From Acidovorax sp. (GTDB taxonomy: Bacteria > Pseudomonadota > Gammaproteobacteria > Burkholderiales > Burkholderiaceae_C): a stretch of DNA of 38,044 bases. Shown in pieces: positions 1 to 9,305 of this stretch. The stretch covers positions 1-38,044 of the forward strand of contig SDXZ01000026.1 of the NCBI GenBank assembly GCA_004210805.1. Reading direction: 5' to 3'. How positions within the stretch are numbered: the first letter of the stretch is position 1; each line of letters begins with the position of its first letter. Made by a program: the position numbers and the translations under genes. Under the pieces are notes generated by a model, which saw nothing but the letters and a program-made list of their open reading frames with translations, did no database searches and was not told the DNA's origin.

Positions 1-552
1 GCGACGGACTCGCTGATCTTCGTGACCTGCGGCGTGGGCGTGGGGGCGGGCATCGTGCTCAACGACCGGCTGTTCACCGGGCTGCAGGGCATGGCCGGCG
101 AAATCGGCCACAGCATTTTGCAGATCGACGGGCCACTGTGTTCGTGCGGACGCAAGGGGTGTGCCGAGACTTTCTTCGGGGCACGTGCCCTGGAGCGCGA
201 GAGCGACCCTGCGCGCGGCGGCGTGTTTCTGGGCGTGGTGCTGCAGAACCTCTGGACCACCTTCAACCCCGGCGCCCTGGTGGTGGGCGGGCCGTCGTGC
301 GAACGGTATCCCGGCATCGTGCGGCAGGCCCGTGACACGCTCGATGCGTACGCCGCCAGCGCCGGCGTGGCGGCGCCCAGTGTGCGCGCGGCCCGCTACG
401 GCCTGCTGGCCTCGGCAGTGGGCGCGGCCGCGCTGGTACTGCACCACGAGCTGCGGCCCATGCACTCACCGGTAGTCACCGCACTGGAGGGGGCCGAGGA
501 GGACTTGGTTTCGTCATCGGCAGGCGGCACGCCGCCCCCCGGTCTTCACTGA
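1..552 (+). CDS. ROK-family regulator or sugar kinase, C-terminal part (probable xylose repressor)
   Basis: Partial gene: the frame is open from base 1 and ends with TGA at 550-552, so the N-terminal half, including any winged-helix DNA-binding domain, lies outside the window. What is visible is the end of a ROK domain: a glycine-rich GVGVGAGIV strand, the segment GMAGEIGHS and the ROK zinc signature CSCGRKGCAE. ROK proteins are sugar kinases or XylR/NagC-type repressors. The gene lies 15 bases ahead of xylB and reads the same way, so a XylR-type repressor answering to D-xylose is the likeliest role (inference). Without the N-terminus a ROK sugar kinase cannot be excluded. The last 30 or so residues are Gly/Pro/Ser-rich and not typical of the domain. 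Confidence 0.8.
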   Translation, partial: ATDSLIFVTCGVGVGAGIVLNDRLFTGLQGMAGEIGHSILQIDGPLCSCGRKGCAETFFGARALERESDPARGGVFLGVVLQNLWTTFNPGALVVGGPSCERYPGIVRQARDTLDAYAASAGVAAPSVRAARYGLLASAVGAAALVLHHELRPMHSPVVTALEGAEEDLVSSSAGGTPPPGLH

Positions 553-567
553 ACGCACCTATCCACC

Positions 568-2016
568 ATGTACATCGGCATCGATATCGGCACCTCGGAA
601 GTGAAGGCCCTTCTGCTCGGCCCGGACCAGCAGGTGCTGGGCACGGCAGGCGCACCCCTTTCCCTGTCGCGCCCCCACCCCGGCCACAGCGAGCAGAACC
701 CGGCCGACTGGTGGGCGGCCACCCAGGACGCACTGGCCAGCCTGCAGGCGGTGCATCCGCAGGAGTACGCAGCCACCGAAGCCATCGGCCTGTCGGGCCA
801 GATGCATGGCGCGGTGCTGCTCGATGCACACGACCGCGTGTTGCGCCCCGCCATCCTCTGGAACGACACGCGCAGCGCCGAGGAGTGCGGGGAGATGATG
901 CGCGAGCTGCCTGCGCTGAGCGATCTGGGCGGCAGCCTGGCCATGCCCGGCTTTACGGCCCCCAAGTTGCGCTGGGTGGCACGCCACGAGCCCGCGGTGT
1001 TCCGGCAGATCACCAAGGTGCTGCTGCCCAAGGACCATGTGCGCCTGATGCTGACCGGCGAGCATGTGAGCGATCTGTCGGACGCGAGCGGCACCCTGTG
1101 GCTCGATGTGCAGCGCCGCGACTGGTCGGATGAACTGCTGGCGCTGACCGGCCTGGCCCGCCGGCACATGCCGCGCCTGGTGGAAGGCAGCGCAGTGAGC
1201 GGGCGCCTGCGGACCGATGTGGCGCAGTCGCTGGGGCTGCGGCCCGGCACGGTGGTGGCCGGTGGCGCGGGCGACAACGCTGCCAGCGCCGTGGGCATGG
1301 GCGCGGTGCAGCCCGGCCAGGGGTTCCTGTCGTTGGGCACCAGCGGCGTGCTGTTTGTGGTCACGCCGCAGTACCAGCCCAATGCGGCCAGTGCCACGCA
1401 CGCGTTCTGCCACGCGGTGCCGGGCCGCTGGCACCAGATGAGTGTGATGCTGGCCGCTGCCAGCGCGCTGCAGTGGGTGGCCCACCTGCTGGGCGCTGCA
1501 GACGCGGGCGAGGTGGCCGCCCGCGCCGCGGCGCTGAGCGCCCGGGACCGCGAGGCAGCGCCATTGTTCTTGCCTTACCTCAGCGGCGAGCGTACGCCCC
1601 ACAACGATGCGCGGGTGCGCGGCAGCTTCCACGGGCTGGATATGGACACCGACGCCGCACGCCTGGGCTATGCGGTGATGGAAGGCGTGAGTTTTGGACT
1701 GCTGGACGGCCTGGCTGCCTTGCATGCCGCGGGCAGCGAGGTCTCGCGCCTGTCGTTGGTGGGCGGTGGCGCCCGCAGCGCCTTCTGGGCGCAGATGCTG
1801 GCCAGCGCGCTGAATGTGGAGATCGTGACCCACGGTGGGTCGGCCGTGGGCGGTGCACTGGGGGCCGCGCGTCTGGGCGCCCTGAGCGTCGGCACCCCCA
1901 TGGAATGGGCGTGCCTGCCGCCGCCCATCGACACCGTGTACCGGCCCGACGCCGCCGAGCACGCACTGCTGGCGCCGCGCCATGCCCTGTTTCGCAGTCT
2001 GTACCGCAGGCCCTGA
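568..2016 (+). CDS. xylB: xylulokinase
   Basis: 482-residue FGGY-family kinase that phosphorylates D-xylulose to D-xylulose 5-phosphate with ATP, the second step of cytoplasmic isomerase-route xylose use. The N-terminal phosphate-binding loop IGIDIGTS is at residues 3-10, the substrate-binding GLSGQMHG at 74-81, WNDTRS at 98-103, and the putative catalytic Asp of GGAGDNAA at residue 236, in the position of Asp233 of the E. coli enzyme. The C-terminal half carries GGGARS, the usual second ATP-site glycine motif. Length is normal for XylB (about 480-490). The ATG at 568 is directly followed by the conserved N-terminus. xylA starts 61 bases downstream, so the two are probably co-transcribed. Confidence 0.95.
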   Translation: MYIGIDIGTSEVKALLLGPDQQVLGTAGAPLSLSRPHPGHSEQNPADWWAATQDALASLQAVHPQEYAATEAIGLSGQMHGAVLLDAHDRVLRPAILWNDTRSAEECGEMMRELPALSDLGGSLAMPGFTAPKLRWVARHEPAVFRQITKVLLPKDHVRLMLTGEHVSDLSDASGTLWLDVQRRDWSDELLALTGLARRHMPRLVEGSAVSGRLRTDVAQSLGLRPGTVVAGGAGDNAASAVGMGAVQPGQGFLSLGTSGVLFVVTPQYQPNAASATHAFCHAVPGRWHQMSVMLAAASALQWVAHLLGAADAGEVAARAAALSARDREAAPLFLPYLSGERTPHNDARVRGSFHGLDMDTDAARLGYAVMEGVSFGLLDGLAALHAAGSEVSRLSLVGGGARSAFWAQMLASALNVEIVTHGGSAVGGALGAARLGALSVGTPMEWACLPPPIDTVYRPDAAEHALLAPRHALFRSLYRRP

Positions 2017-2077
2017 TATCCCGAATCATCTCCCAAGCCATGTCCAGAGCCATCTTTTGTCCTTAGCCGAGAACCCC

Positions 2078-3391
2078 ATGAGCACCTACTTCTCCGACAT
2101 TTCCCCCATCGCCTACGAAGGCCCCGAGTCTTCCAACCCCCTGGCCTTCAAGTGGTACGACAAAGACCGCGTGGTGCTGGGCAAGCGCATGGAAGAGCAG
2201 CTGCGCTTTGCCGTGTGCTACTGGCACAGCTTCTGCTGGAACGGCCTGGACCCGTTTGGTGGCGACACCTTCCAGCGACCCTGGCAGCATATGGCCGACC
2301 CGATGGCCGCCGCCAGGGCCAAGGCCGATGTGGCGTTCGAGTTCTTCCGCAAACTCGGGGCGCCCTACTACTGCTTCCACGACCGTGACGTAGCCCCCGA
2401 AGGCGCCACCCCGCGTGACAGCGTGAACAACCTGCGCGAGATGGTGGACATCCTCGGCGCCAAGCAGGCTGAGACTGGCATGAAGCTGCTGTGGGGCACG
2501 GCCAATCTGTTCAGCCACCGCCGCTTCATGTCGGGCGCGGCCACCAACCCCAACCCCGAAATTTTTGCGCTGGGTGCCCTGCAGGTGAAAGAAGCCATGG
2601 ACGCCACGCTGAAGCTGGGCGGCGCCAACTATGTGCTGTGGGGTGGCCGCGAAGGCTATGAGACCCTGCTCAACACCCGCATCGGCCACGAACTGGACCA
2701 GATGGGCCGCTTCCTGAACATGGTGGTGGAGTACAAGCACAAGATTGGTTTCAAGGGCACCATCTTGCTGGAACCCAAGCCACGCGAACCCTCCAAGCAC
2801 CAGTACGACTTTGACAGCGCCACGGTCTACGGCTTCCTGTGCCACTACGGCCTGGAGAAAGAAATCAAGGTCAACATCGAAGCCAACCACGCCACCCTGG
2901 CGGGCCACAGCTTCGAGCATGAAATCGCCACCGCAGTGGACCTGGGCATCTTCGGCTCGATCGACATGAACCGCGGCGACATGCAGTGCGCCTGGGACAC
3001 CGACCAGTTCCCCAACAGCATTCCCGAGACGGCGCTGGCCATGTACACCATCATGCAGGGTGGCGGCTTCGTCAATGGCGGTGTGAACTTCGACGCCAAG
3101 GTGCGCCGCCAGTCCATCGACCCCGAAGACATGTTCCACGGCCACATTGGCGGCATGGACGTGACGGCCCGCGCACTGCTGATTGCCGAAAAGATGATCA
3201 ACGACGGCAAGCTGGCGAAGCTGGTGGACGACCGCTATGCGGGCTGGAGCGCCGCGTTCGGCCAGGACGTGCTGGGCGGCGGGCTGGGGCTGGACCAGGT
3301 GGCTGCCCGTGTGGTGGAGCGCAACCAGGACACGTTGCCGGTCTCCGGCCGGCAGGAGCTGCTCGAGAACCTGCTCAACAGCTATCTTTGA
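2078..3391 (+). CDS. xylA: xylose isomerase
   Basis: 437 residues, the usual length for a type II xylose isomerase, which interconverts D-xylose and D-xylulose in the cytoplasm using two divalent metals. The catalytic pair His101/Asp104 (FHDRD) and the metal ligands Glu232 (LLEPKP), Glu268 and His271 (IEANH), Asp296 (SIDMN), Asp307 and Asp309 (DTD) and Asp339 (NFDAK) are all present. They fall at the same numbers as in E. coli XylA. An in-frame ATG exists at 1982 but lies inside xylB and would add 32 residues unlike the family. The ATG at 2078 (MSTYF) gives the expected N-terminus. The gene follows xylB and precedes an oxidoreductase gene by 25 bases. Confidence 0.97.
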   Translation: MSTYFSDISPIAYEGPESSNPLAFKWYDKDRVVLGKRMEEQLRFAVCYWHSFCWNGLDPFGGDTFQRPWQHMADPMAAARAKADVAFEFFRKLGAPYYCFHDRDVAPEGATPRDSVNNLREMVDILGAKQAETGMKLLWGTANLFSHRRFMSGAATNPNPEIFALGALQVKEAMDATLKLGGANYVLWGGREGYETLLNTRIGHELDQMGRFLNMVVEYKHKIGFKGTILLEPKPREPSKHQYDFDSATVYGFLCHYGLEKEIKVNIEANHATLAGHSFEHEIATAVDLGIFGSIDMNRGDMQCAWDTDQFPNSIPETALAMYTIMQGGGFVNGGVNFDAKVRRQSIDPEDMFHGHIGGMDVTARALLIAEKMINDGKLAKLVDDRYAGWSAAFGQDVLGGGLGLDQVAARVVERNQDTLPVSGRQELLENLLNSYL

Positions 3392-3416
3392 ATCACCTTC
3401 TGAACAGGGAGCGCGC

Positions 3417-4421
3417 ATGAAACCGGTGGTATGGGGGGTACTGAGCACGGCCAGGATCGGTATGCAGCATGTCATCCCGGCTCTGATGGCGAGCCCGCTG
3501 GTTGAGCTGCGCGCGATCGCCTCGCGCTCGCTGCCGGCCGCTCTGGAGGCCGCGCGGTCCCTGGGCATTGCCCAGGCCTACGGCAGCTACGAAGAGCTGC
3601 TGGCCGACCCGGCCATCGAGGCTGTCTACAACCCGCTGCCCAACCACCTGCACGTGCCGCTGACGCTGCACGCGGCGGCCGCCGGCAAGCATGTGCTGTG
3701 CGAGAAGCCGGTGGCGCTCAGTGCGGCAGAGGCCGAGCTGCTCAGGGCCGCCGGCAGTCGCGTGCACATCGAAGAAGCCTTCATGGTGCGCCACCACCCG
3801 CAGTGGCAACGCGCCCGCGAGCTGGTGCGCGAGGGGCGCATTGGCACGCTGCGCGCGGTGCAGGTGTTCTTTTCGTACTTCAACGACGATGCCGGCAACA
3901 TCCGCAACCAGCCCGGTATGGGTGGCGGGGCGCTCTTCGATATCGGTTGCTATGCGGTTCTGGCGGGGCGCTATCTGTTCGAGGGTGAGCCCCTGCGCGC
4001 TGTTTCGCTGGTGGACCGCGACCCGCAACTCGGAACCGACCGGCTCACCAGCGCCTTGCTGGACTTTGGCGCCGGCAGGCAGGCGACTTTTACGGTGTCG
4101 ACGCAGAGCGTGCGTTTTCAAAGAGTGCAGGTCGTGGGCACGAAGGGCCGCATCGAACTGTTCATCCCGTTCAATGCTGTGCGGGGCGGCGAGATGCGCT
4201 TGGCGGTGGATGACGGCGGGCCGCTGGATGGAAGCGGCGTCACCGTCGAAACCTTGCCGGCCTGCGACCAGTACCAGCTGCAGGTCGAGGCATTTTCCCG
4301 GCAGGTACGCGAAGGCGCGGGTCCGCAGCCCAGCGGGATCGATGGCGCGGTGGCCCAGGCGCGGGTGATCGATGCACTTTGGCTGTCCGAGCGCTCGGGG
4401 CGCTGGGAAGCGGTTGCCTGA
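3417..4421 (+). CDS. Gfo/Idh/MocA-family NAD(P)-dependent oxidoreductase
   Basis: 334-residue protein with an N-terminal Rossmann fold (WGVLSTARIG, residues 6-15) and the family catalytic motif CEKPVAL at 95-101, where Lys97 belongs to the conserved EKP. A C-terminal alpha/beta substrate domain includes the motif GGGALFDIGCYAV. It starts at ATG 3417 with an AGGGA ribosome-binding site about six bases upstream. Relatives oxidise sugars, inositols or trans-dihydrodiols, and the closest named types I can think of are D-xylose 1-dehydrogenase (NADP) and dihydrodiol dehydrogenase-like enzymes. Its place 25 bases after xylA suggests a pentose or related sugar as substrate (inference). The exact substrate cannot be read from the sequence. 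Confidence 0.88.
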   Translation: MKPVVWGVLSTARIGMQHVIPALMASPLVELRAIASRSLPAALEAARSLGIAQAYGSYEELLADPAIEAVYNPLPNHLHVPLTLHAAAAGKHVLCEKPVALSAAEAELLRAAGSRVHIEEAFMVRHHPQWQRARELVREGRIGTLRAVQVFFSYFNDDAGNIRNQPGMGGGALFDIGCYAVLAGRYLFEGEPLRAVSLVDRDPQLGTDRLTSALLDFGAGRQATFTVSTQSVRFQRVQVVGTKGRIELFIPFNAVRGGEMRLAVDDGGPLDGSGVTVETLPACDQYQLQVEAFSRQVREGAGPQPSGIDGAVAQARVIDALWLSERSGRWEAVA

Positions 4422-4786
4422 AGCGGCGCGCGGCTGAAAGCGGCCGACGCTGAGGCGCGGCTCCACCCGGCCAATCGCCCGGGCGCAAGACGCTGGCGCG
4501 CAGGCTGTGCACAGGGGCGGCCTTCCGTTTCCTAGGGCGAGGCCGGCTTGGTGCCGCGGGGCGTTTGCGGCAGACTAAAATCGCGCGATTGCCGCCAAAC
4601 GGTCCCTGCCAGCCAGGAGCGTGGCGGCATCGCGCCCGAAGCCACTTTTTCGCCGCGCCCCGCCGCAGTTCCCCACGGCCAGGGGCCTTCCAATTCCACT
4701 GTGATGCCGCTGCCGACCCGATTCCTGCCCGCTGCTCCCAGATCCGCCCACCTGGGCCTGCCCCCGCTGCCGCGGCGGCGCTGCGC
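4422..4786. other. 365-base intergenic region before hda
   Basis: No convincing gene. The hda frame stays open upstream to about 4565, but that extension is Pro/Arg/Ala-rich and unlike Hda proteins, so I treat it as untranslated leader. The gap contains the nested inverted repeat and possible -10 element described at 4563-4600. The rest is GC-rich without a recognisable RNA. It marks the break between the xylose operon and the housekeeping block. Confidence 0.5.
4563..4600 (+). promoter_or_regulatory. nested inverted repeat with possible -10 element upstream of hda
   Basis: GTTTGCGGCA at 4563-4572 is matched by TGCCGCCAAAC at 4590-4600 (one-base bulge). Between them lies a perfect 12-base palindrome, AATCGCGCGATT, at 4579-4590. 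TAAAAT at 4576-4581 could serve as a -10 box, but there is no good -35 box 17 bases upstream. It may be a promoter with an operator, or a leader hairpin. Assignment to hda is inferred from position only. Confidence 0.35.
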
Positions 4787-5491
4787 ATGATGATGAAGCA
4801 GCTGGCGCTGGACATTGGCCTGGCCACCGGGCCCACGCTGGGGCGTTTTTATGCCGGCCCCAACGAAGCGGCCTTGCAGCACCTGCGGCTGGCGGTGGGC
4901 GAGGGCAGCAGCCAGGCCACCCGCTCCCCCGTGCCCACCTACCTGTGGGGCGAGCCGGGCAGTGGCAAGACGCATTTGCTCCAGGCCGTGCGCCAAGCTC
5001 TGCGCGAGCAGAGTGGCAGTGTCGGCTGGCTCGACCCCTCGGTGGCGGAACCGCCCGAGTTCGACGACCGCTGGGCCTGCGTGGTGATGGACGATGTGCA
5101 CCTGTACAGCACCGCCCAGCAGGCCACGGCGTTCAACTGGTTCGTCAACGCCATCAGCCCGGCCAGCGGCAGCCAGCGCTGGGTGCTGGCCGCCGGCAAC
5201 CTGCCCCCGGCCGACCTGCCCCTGCGCGACGACCTGCGCAGCCGCCTGGGGTGGGGCCATGTGTTCCAACTGCAGCTGCTGAACGAGGCCGAGCGCCGGT
5301 CGGTGCTGCGCCAGGAGGCAGACGCCCGCGGCGTGTTCCTGGGCGATGAGGTGATGGACTACATGCTCAACCGCTTCTCGCGCGACCTGGGCAGCCTGAT
5401 GCTGCTGCTCGACCAGCTCGATGCCTTTGCGCTTCGCACCCAGCGGGCGATCACCATCCCCCTGCTCAAGACGATGCTGGAATCAGAGTGA
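4787..5491 (+). CDS. hda: DnaA regulatory inactivator Hda
   Basis: 234-residue AAA+ protein related to DnaA domain III. With the DNA-bound beta clamp, Hda stimulates ATP hydrolysis by DnaA after initiation and so prevents re-initiation. The N-terminal KQLALDI resembles the clamp-binding QL-type motif, and the RFYAGPNEAAL segment matches the DnaA/Hda family start. Walker A is GEPGSGKTH and Walker B VVMDDVH. The sensor and lid region follows (NRFSRDLGSLMLLLDQLD). Three consecutive in-frame ATG codons (4787, 4790, 4793) make the exact start uncertain; the third gives the most family-like start, MKQLALD. It is followed closely by the HAD, pcnB and folK genes, an arrangement common in Burkholderiales. 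Confidence 0.92.
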   Translation: MMMKQLALDIGLATGPTLGRFYAGPNEAALQHLRLAVGEGSSQATRSPVPTYLWGEPGSGKTHLLQAVRQALREQSGSVGWLDPSVAEPPEFDDRWACVVMDDVHLYSTAQQATAFNWFVNAISPASGSQRWVLAAGNLPPADLPLRDDLRSRLGWGHVFQLQLLNEAERRSVLRQEADARGVFLGDEVMDYMLNRFSRDLGSLMLLLDQLDAFALRTQRAITIPLLKTMLESE

Positions 5492-5537
5492 TGCCTTCTA
5501 CCGTCCTAAGTGCCCCGTTTGCCTTTTGTGAACCTGA

Positions 5538-6263
5538 ATGACCTCTGATACCCGCCGTCTGCGGCTTGCGCTGTTCGACCTTGACCACACGCTGCTCCCG
5601 CTCGACTCCGACTACGAGTGGGGCGAGTTCACCATCCGCATCGGCTGGAACGACCCGGTGGAGTTTGCGCGCCGCAACGACGAGTTCTATGCCCACTACC
5701 AGGCGGGCACCCTCAACGTGCACGACTATGTGCGGTTCGCGACCGAGGCCGTGCGCCTGCGCGGGCCCGAGGCCTCGGCCGCAGCCCACGCGCAGTTCAT
5801 GCGCGAGGTGATTGGCCCGGCCATCCAGCCGCAGGCGCTCAAGCTGGTCCGCGAACACCAGGAAGCGGGCGACACGGTGCTGATCGTCACCGCCACCAAC
5901 GAGTTCGTCACCCGCCCCATCGCGAAGGCGCTGGGGGTGGAGGATGCAGCCCTGCTGGCCGTGCAGCTGGTGCGCGACCCGCTCAACGGCTGGTACACCG
6001 GCGAGATCGACGGCGTGCCGACCATGCGCGAAGGCAAGGTGCGCCGCATGGAGGCCTGGCTGACCGAGCGCGGGCTCACCTGGAGCGATGTGGACAGCAC
6101 CTTCTACAGCGATTCCATGAACGACGTGCCCCTGCTCGACAAGGTGACCCACGCTGTGGCGACCAACCCCGACCCGCGCCTGCGCGCGCTGGCCCAGGAG
6201 CGTGGCTGGCGCATACTGGACCTGTTCCCGAAGACCGACGCCAGCCAGGACACTGCTTCCTGA
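5538..6263 (+). CDS. HAD-superfamily phosphatase, SerB-like (HAD-IB)
   Basis: 241-residue soluble protein of the HAD-IB (phosphoserine phosphatase-like) type. Motif I is FDLDHT near residue 14, with the nucleophile and acid/base Asp pair and a Thr. Motif II is the Thr of IVTATNE, and motif III/IV is FYSDSMNDVPLL, whose two Asp bind magnesium. The helical cap between motifs I and II fits the C1 cap of this subgroup. Such proteins are often labelled histidinol-phosphatase or phosphoserine phosphatase, but the substrate is not decidable here. It lies 46 bases after hda and 44 before pcnB, so it is probably in the same transcript. Confidence 0.88.
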   Translation: MTSDTRRLRLALFDLDHTLLPLDSDYEWGEFTIRIGWNDPVEFARRNDEFYAHYQAGTLNVHDYVRFATEAVRLRGPEASAAAHAQFMREVIGPAIQPQALKLVREHQEAGDTVLIVTATNEFVTRPIAKALGVEDAALLAVQLVRDPLNGWYTGEIDGVPTMREGKVRRMEAWLTERGLTWSDVDSTFYSDSMNDVPLLDKVTHAVATNPDPRLRALAQERGWRILDLFPKTDASQDTAS

Positions 6264-6307
6264 AACACCGCGCCTCGGCGCCAGACCCATTGCTTCACCG
6301 CTGACCC

Positions 6308-7918
6308 ATGATCAAGAAGTTCATCGACAAACTGCTGGGCAAATCGACCCCCGGCACCTCCGGCGGCAAGCCGCATTTCGGCAAGCGCGAAGAGGTGCCC
6401 GCCACCGTGCATGGCATCAACCCCGAGCTGGTGGACCGCCGGGCTGCCGAAGTGGTGGCCACGCTCAAGCAGGCCGGCTACGAGGCCTACATCGTGGGCG
6501 GTGCGGTGCGCGACCTGCTGCTGGGCTTGCGCCCCAAGGACTTCGACGTGGCCACCAACGCCACGCCCGAGCAGGTCAAGGGGCTGTTTCGCCGCGCCTT
6601 CATCATCGGCAAGCGCTTTCGCATCGTGCACGTGGTGCATGGCCGGGGCCGCGAACATGAGGTGATCGAGGTCTCTACCTTCCGCGCCTACCTCGACAAC
6701 GCCGCCGCCGGGCAGGTCAGCGGCAACGAGAAGACGTCCAAGGCGGCCCTTGCGGGCATGCAACATGCCGTGGACGCGTCGGGCCGCGTGCTGCGCGACA
6801 ACGTCTGGGGCCCGCAGGACGAGGACGCCACGCGCCGCGACTTCACCGTGAACGCCATGTATTACGACCCGGTCAGCCAGATCGTGGTGGACTACCACAA
6901 GGGTTTGCAGGACGCCAAGAAAAAGACGCTGCGCATGATTGGCGACCCTGCCACGCGCTACCGCGAAGATCCGGTGCGCATCATCCGCGCCGTGCGCTTT
7001 GCGGCCAAGCTGAGCGCGCTGGGCTTCACCATCGAAGCTAAGACCGCCGCGCCTCTGGTGCAGTCGCAGCTGCTGCTGGCCGAAGTGCCGCAAAGCCGCA
7101 TGTTTGACGAAATGCTCAAGCTGCTGCAGACCGGCCACGCCATCGCCACCATCGAGCAGCTGCGCAAGCTGGGCATGGCCAAGGGCATTTATCCACTGCT
7201 GGACGTGGCGGTGGAGCGCGCCGACACACCTTTTGTGAAGGCCGCGCTGCTCGACACCGACCGCCGCGTGAACGAAGGCAAGCCTGTTGCCCCGAGCTTC
7301 CTGCTCGCCTGCGTGTTGTGGGAAGACGTGCGCAAGAGCTGGACGGACCGCCTCGCCCAGCGCCAGCACCCGCTGCCGGCGCTGCAGGACGCCATCGACG
7401 ACGTGTTTGACAAGCGCATCGGTGATGTGTCGGGCCGCGGCAAGCTGGCTGCCGACATGCGGGAGATCTGGGTCATGCAGCCCCGCTTTGAAAAGCGCGT
7501 GGGCAGCACGCCGTTTGGCATGGTGATCCAGCCGCGCTTCCGTGCGGGCTTCGACTTTTTGCGCCTGCGCGCCGATGTGGGCGAGGTGGACGAGGCCCTG
7601 GCCGAGTGGTGGCAGGACTTCCAGGGCGCTGACGACGAGCGCCGTGAAGACCTGATGGACCAGGCCAAGGAAGAACAAAAGAGCCGCCAGAAGTCCCAGC
7701 AGGCCGTCGTCAAGCGCGTGCCCCGCCCGGCCCCAGCTGCCTCGGCGGCCGCCCGAGAAGGTGGCGATGCTGGTGAGCGGGATGCCGATGACGGTGCCCC
7801 AGAATTCGCCGGCGAAGGTGCTGCAGCCCCTAAGAAGCGCCGCCGCCGTCGCCGCAAGCCCGGCGGTGGCGAGAGCGCGGGCGGCGACGCTGTTGCCGGC
7901 CCGGCATCGGACGCCTGA
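6308..7918 (+). CDS. pcnB: poly(A) polymerase I
   Basis: 536-residue class II nucleotidyltransferase that adds 3' poly(A) tails to RNA and so promotes decay. The catalytic core has VGGAVRDLLLG at residues 63-73 and the metal-binding Asp pair of DFDVATNA (Asp78, Asp80). The CCA-adding/PAP relative motif RRDFTVNAM and the RNA-binding stretch with YREDPVRIIRAVRFAAKL follow. The last 80 residues are a low-complexity, Ala/Glu- then Arg/Lys-rich tail (KKRRRRRRK), a common feature of proteobacterial PcnB and a likely RNA-binding extension. The start MIKKFIDKLLGK is family-like. A pcnB-folK pair is also found in E. coli. Confidence 0.95.
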   Translation: MIKKFIDKLLGKSTPGTSGGKPHFGKREEVPATVHGINPELVDRRAAEVVATLKQAGYEAYIVGGAVRDLLLGLRPKDFDVATNATPEQVKGLFRRAFIIGKRFRIVHVVHGRGREHEVIEVSTFRAYLDNAAAGQVSGNEKTSKAALAGMQHAVDASGRVLRDNVWGPQDEDATRRDFTVNAMYYDPVSQIVVDYHKGLQDAKKKTLRMIGDPATRYREDPVRIIRAVRFAAKLSALGFTIEAKTAAPLVQSQLLLAEVPQSRMFDEMLKLLQTGHAIATIEQLRKLGMAKGIYPLLDVAVERADTPFVKAALLDTDRRVNEGKPVAPSFLLACVLWEDVRKSWTDRLAQRQHPLPALQDAIDDVFDKRIGDVSGRGKLAADMREIWVMQPRFEKRVGSTPFGMVIQPRFRAGFDFLRLRADVGEVDEALAEWWQDFQGADDERREDLMDQAKEEQKSRQKSQQAVVKRVPRPAPAASAAAREGGDAGERDADDGAPEFAGEGAAAPKKRRRRRRKPGGGESAGGDAVAGPASDA

Positions 7919-7985
7919 CCCGCGTTGCACCGCGCAAGCCGCTGCGGTGGGCGCGGCGGTTTGAAGTACACAACGCACCGTAGCC

Positions 7986-8510
7986 ATGACACCCGTCCTG
8001 GAAGAAGGCGGCCACGCGCCGCGGCCTGACGTCGCCCCAGGCACCACGGCCTACATCGGCCTGGGCGCCAACCTGGGCGATGCGCCCGGCACGCTCAGTG
8101 CCGCTGTCGCCTCCGTCGCGGCCCTGCCGGGCACAAAGGTGCTGCGGGGCTCCTCGCTGTACCGCAGTGCACCGGTGGATGCCACCGGCCCCGACTACTA
8201 CAACGCCGTCGTGGCCGTGCGCACGTCGCTGGCCCCTCCCGACCTGCTCACGGCGCTCCAGGCCATCGAGGCCGGTGCCGGGCGCGAACGCCCCTATCGC
8301 AACGCGCCCCGCACGCTGGACCTGGACATCCTGCTGTTTGGCGGGCACGTCATCGATACCCCGACCCTCACCGTGCCCCACCCGCGCCTTCGCGAGCGGG
8401 CCTTCGTCTTGCTGCCGCTGGCCGAGATCGCGCCAGACCAGGTCGATGCCGCGTGGATGGCCGGCGTGCAAAACCAGCGCATTGAGCGGCTTGGGGCAAT
8501 CTGGCTCTGA
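7986..8510 (+). CDS. folK: 2-amino-4-hydroxy-6-hydroxymethyldihydropteridine pyrophosphokinase
   Basis: 174-residue HPPK enzyme, which transfers pyrophosphate from ATP to 6-hydroxymethyl-7,8-dihydropterin in folate synthesis. It has the N-terminal [10 protein letters not shown], the substrate-loop Tyr-rich segment PDYYNAVV, and the HPPK signature [10 protein letters not shown], whose two Asp bind magnesium, followed by [15 protein letters not shown]. The first 20 residues are an extension beyond the usual start, so a shorter protein is possible, but no better in-frame ATG is seen near the conserved start. It is the last gene of the hda block and converges on a minus-strand hydrolase gene 42 bases away. 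Confidence 0.94.
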   Translation: MTPVLEEGGHAPRPDVAPGTTAYIGLGANLGDAPGTLSAAVASVAALPGTKVLRGSSLYRSAPVDATGPDYYNAVVAVRTSLAPPDLLTALQAIEAGAGRERPYRNAPRTLDLDILLFGGHVIDTPTLTVPHPRLRERAFVLLPLAEIAPDQVDAAWMAGVQNQRIERLGAIWL

Positions 8511-8552
8511 ACCGAGGTCATTTGCACGGGTGGCCTGCCCCGGCCTGGCCCA

Positions 8553-9191
8553 TCACGCCGCCTGCCGTGCGCGCTGGTTGGACGCAAACACGTTGTCCTT
8601 GGGCAAAGCCTCGCCAGCCTGCAGCGCCGTGACCCACTCGCTTGTCGAGGCCGCGGCAGCAAAGTTGCTGTGGAACACGACGCTGAACACGCGGTGAATC
8701 TCCTCGGCGCTGGCACTGCCGGCCGCATTGGCATAAGGCAGGGCGCCACTCGCGTCGCTCAGAAACTCCACGCCCAGACCCCGGTGCGAGGCTTCGTAAA
8801 TCGTGCTGGCATCGCAGTTGTGCGTCATGTAGCCCACGATGGTCAGGGTATCGATGCCGCGCTCGGCCAGCCACTCGGCCAAGCCGGTGTGGGTGAAGGC
8901 GCTGGCCATCGGTTTTTCGATGCAGTGGTCGGCGTGCCGGCGTGCCACCTCGGGGTGCAGCTGCCAGCGCTCGGTGGCCTTGTCGAACACGGGGGCACCC
9001 GAGGGTGCGGTGTGCTGCACCACCACCACCGGCACGCCGGCGGCGTGGGCGGCGTCCATCGCACGGGCGATGTTGGGCAGCGTGTCGGCCACGGGTGGGT
9101 ATTCGATGGGCAGGTTGCCGCCTGCGAAATACTCGTTTTGCACGTCGATGACGATCAGTGCGCGGCGTGGGGCCGTGGTGGGGGAGGTCAT
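8553..9191 (-). CDS. cysteine hydrolase, isochorismatase family
   Basis: 212-residue isochorismatase-like hydrolase. The catalytic triad is visible: Asp16 in VIDVQNEYF, Lys93 in IEKPMASAF and Cys126 in GYMTHNCDAST. Family members include nicotinamidase, N-carbamoylsarcosine amidase, ureidoacrylate amidohydrolase and isochorismatase, and the substrate is not clear from sequence. The start at 9191 (MTSPTT) is the first ATG ahead of the conserved core; longer readings run into the upstream regulator. The gene is divergent from a GlxA/FtrA-type regulator that is likely to control it. It converges with folK on its other side. Confidence 0.9.
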   Translation of the reverse strand: MTSPTTAPRRALIVIDVQNEYFAGGNLPIEYPPVADTLPNIARAMDAAHAAGVPVVVVQHTAPSGAPVFDKATERWQLHPEVARRHADHCIEKPMASAFTHTGLAEWLAERGIDTLTIVGYMTHNCDASTIYEASHRGLGVEFLSDASGALPYANAAGSASAEEIHRVFSVVFHSNFAAAASTSEWVTALQAGEALPKDNVFASNQRARQAA

Positions 9192-9305
9192 GGTCTGGGT
9201 CCTTGGTGAAAACGAGCGCGGGTTGAAGGAATGGAGTGATTGTTCGTCTTGCGGCGCATCATCAAAAGTGGCTTGATTGACACTCATCGATAGAATCGAG
9301 CCATC
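9192..9305. promoter_or_regulatory. shared divergent promoter region, hydrolase / GlxA-type regulator
   Basis: 114 bases between two divergent start codons, so both promoters and any operator for the regulator should lie here. A TAGAAT hexamer just upstream of the regulator start could be a -10 box, but no well-spaced -35 partner is evident. No clean long inverted repeat was found. The call rests mainly on gene arrangement. Confidence 0.4.

Noticed and set aside
2063-3568. 500-codon minus-strand frame opposite xylA
   Set aside because: xylA keeps all metal ligands, and the antisense product has no recognisable feature.
6104-8047. Long open minus-strand frame opposite pcnB
   Set aside because: Its translation is rich in His, Ala and Gly with no domain pattern, while pcnB on the plus strand is clear.
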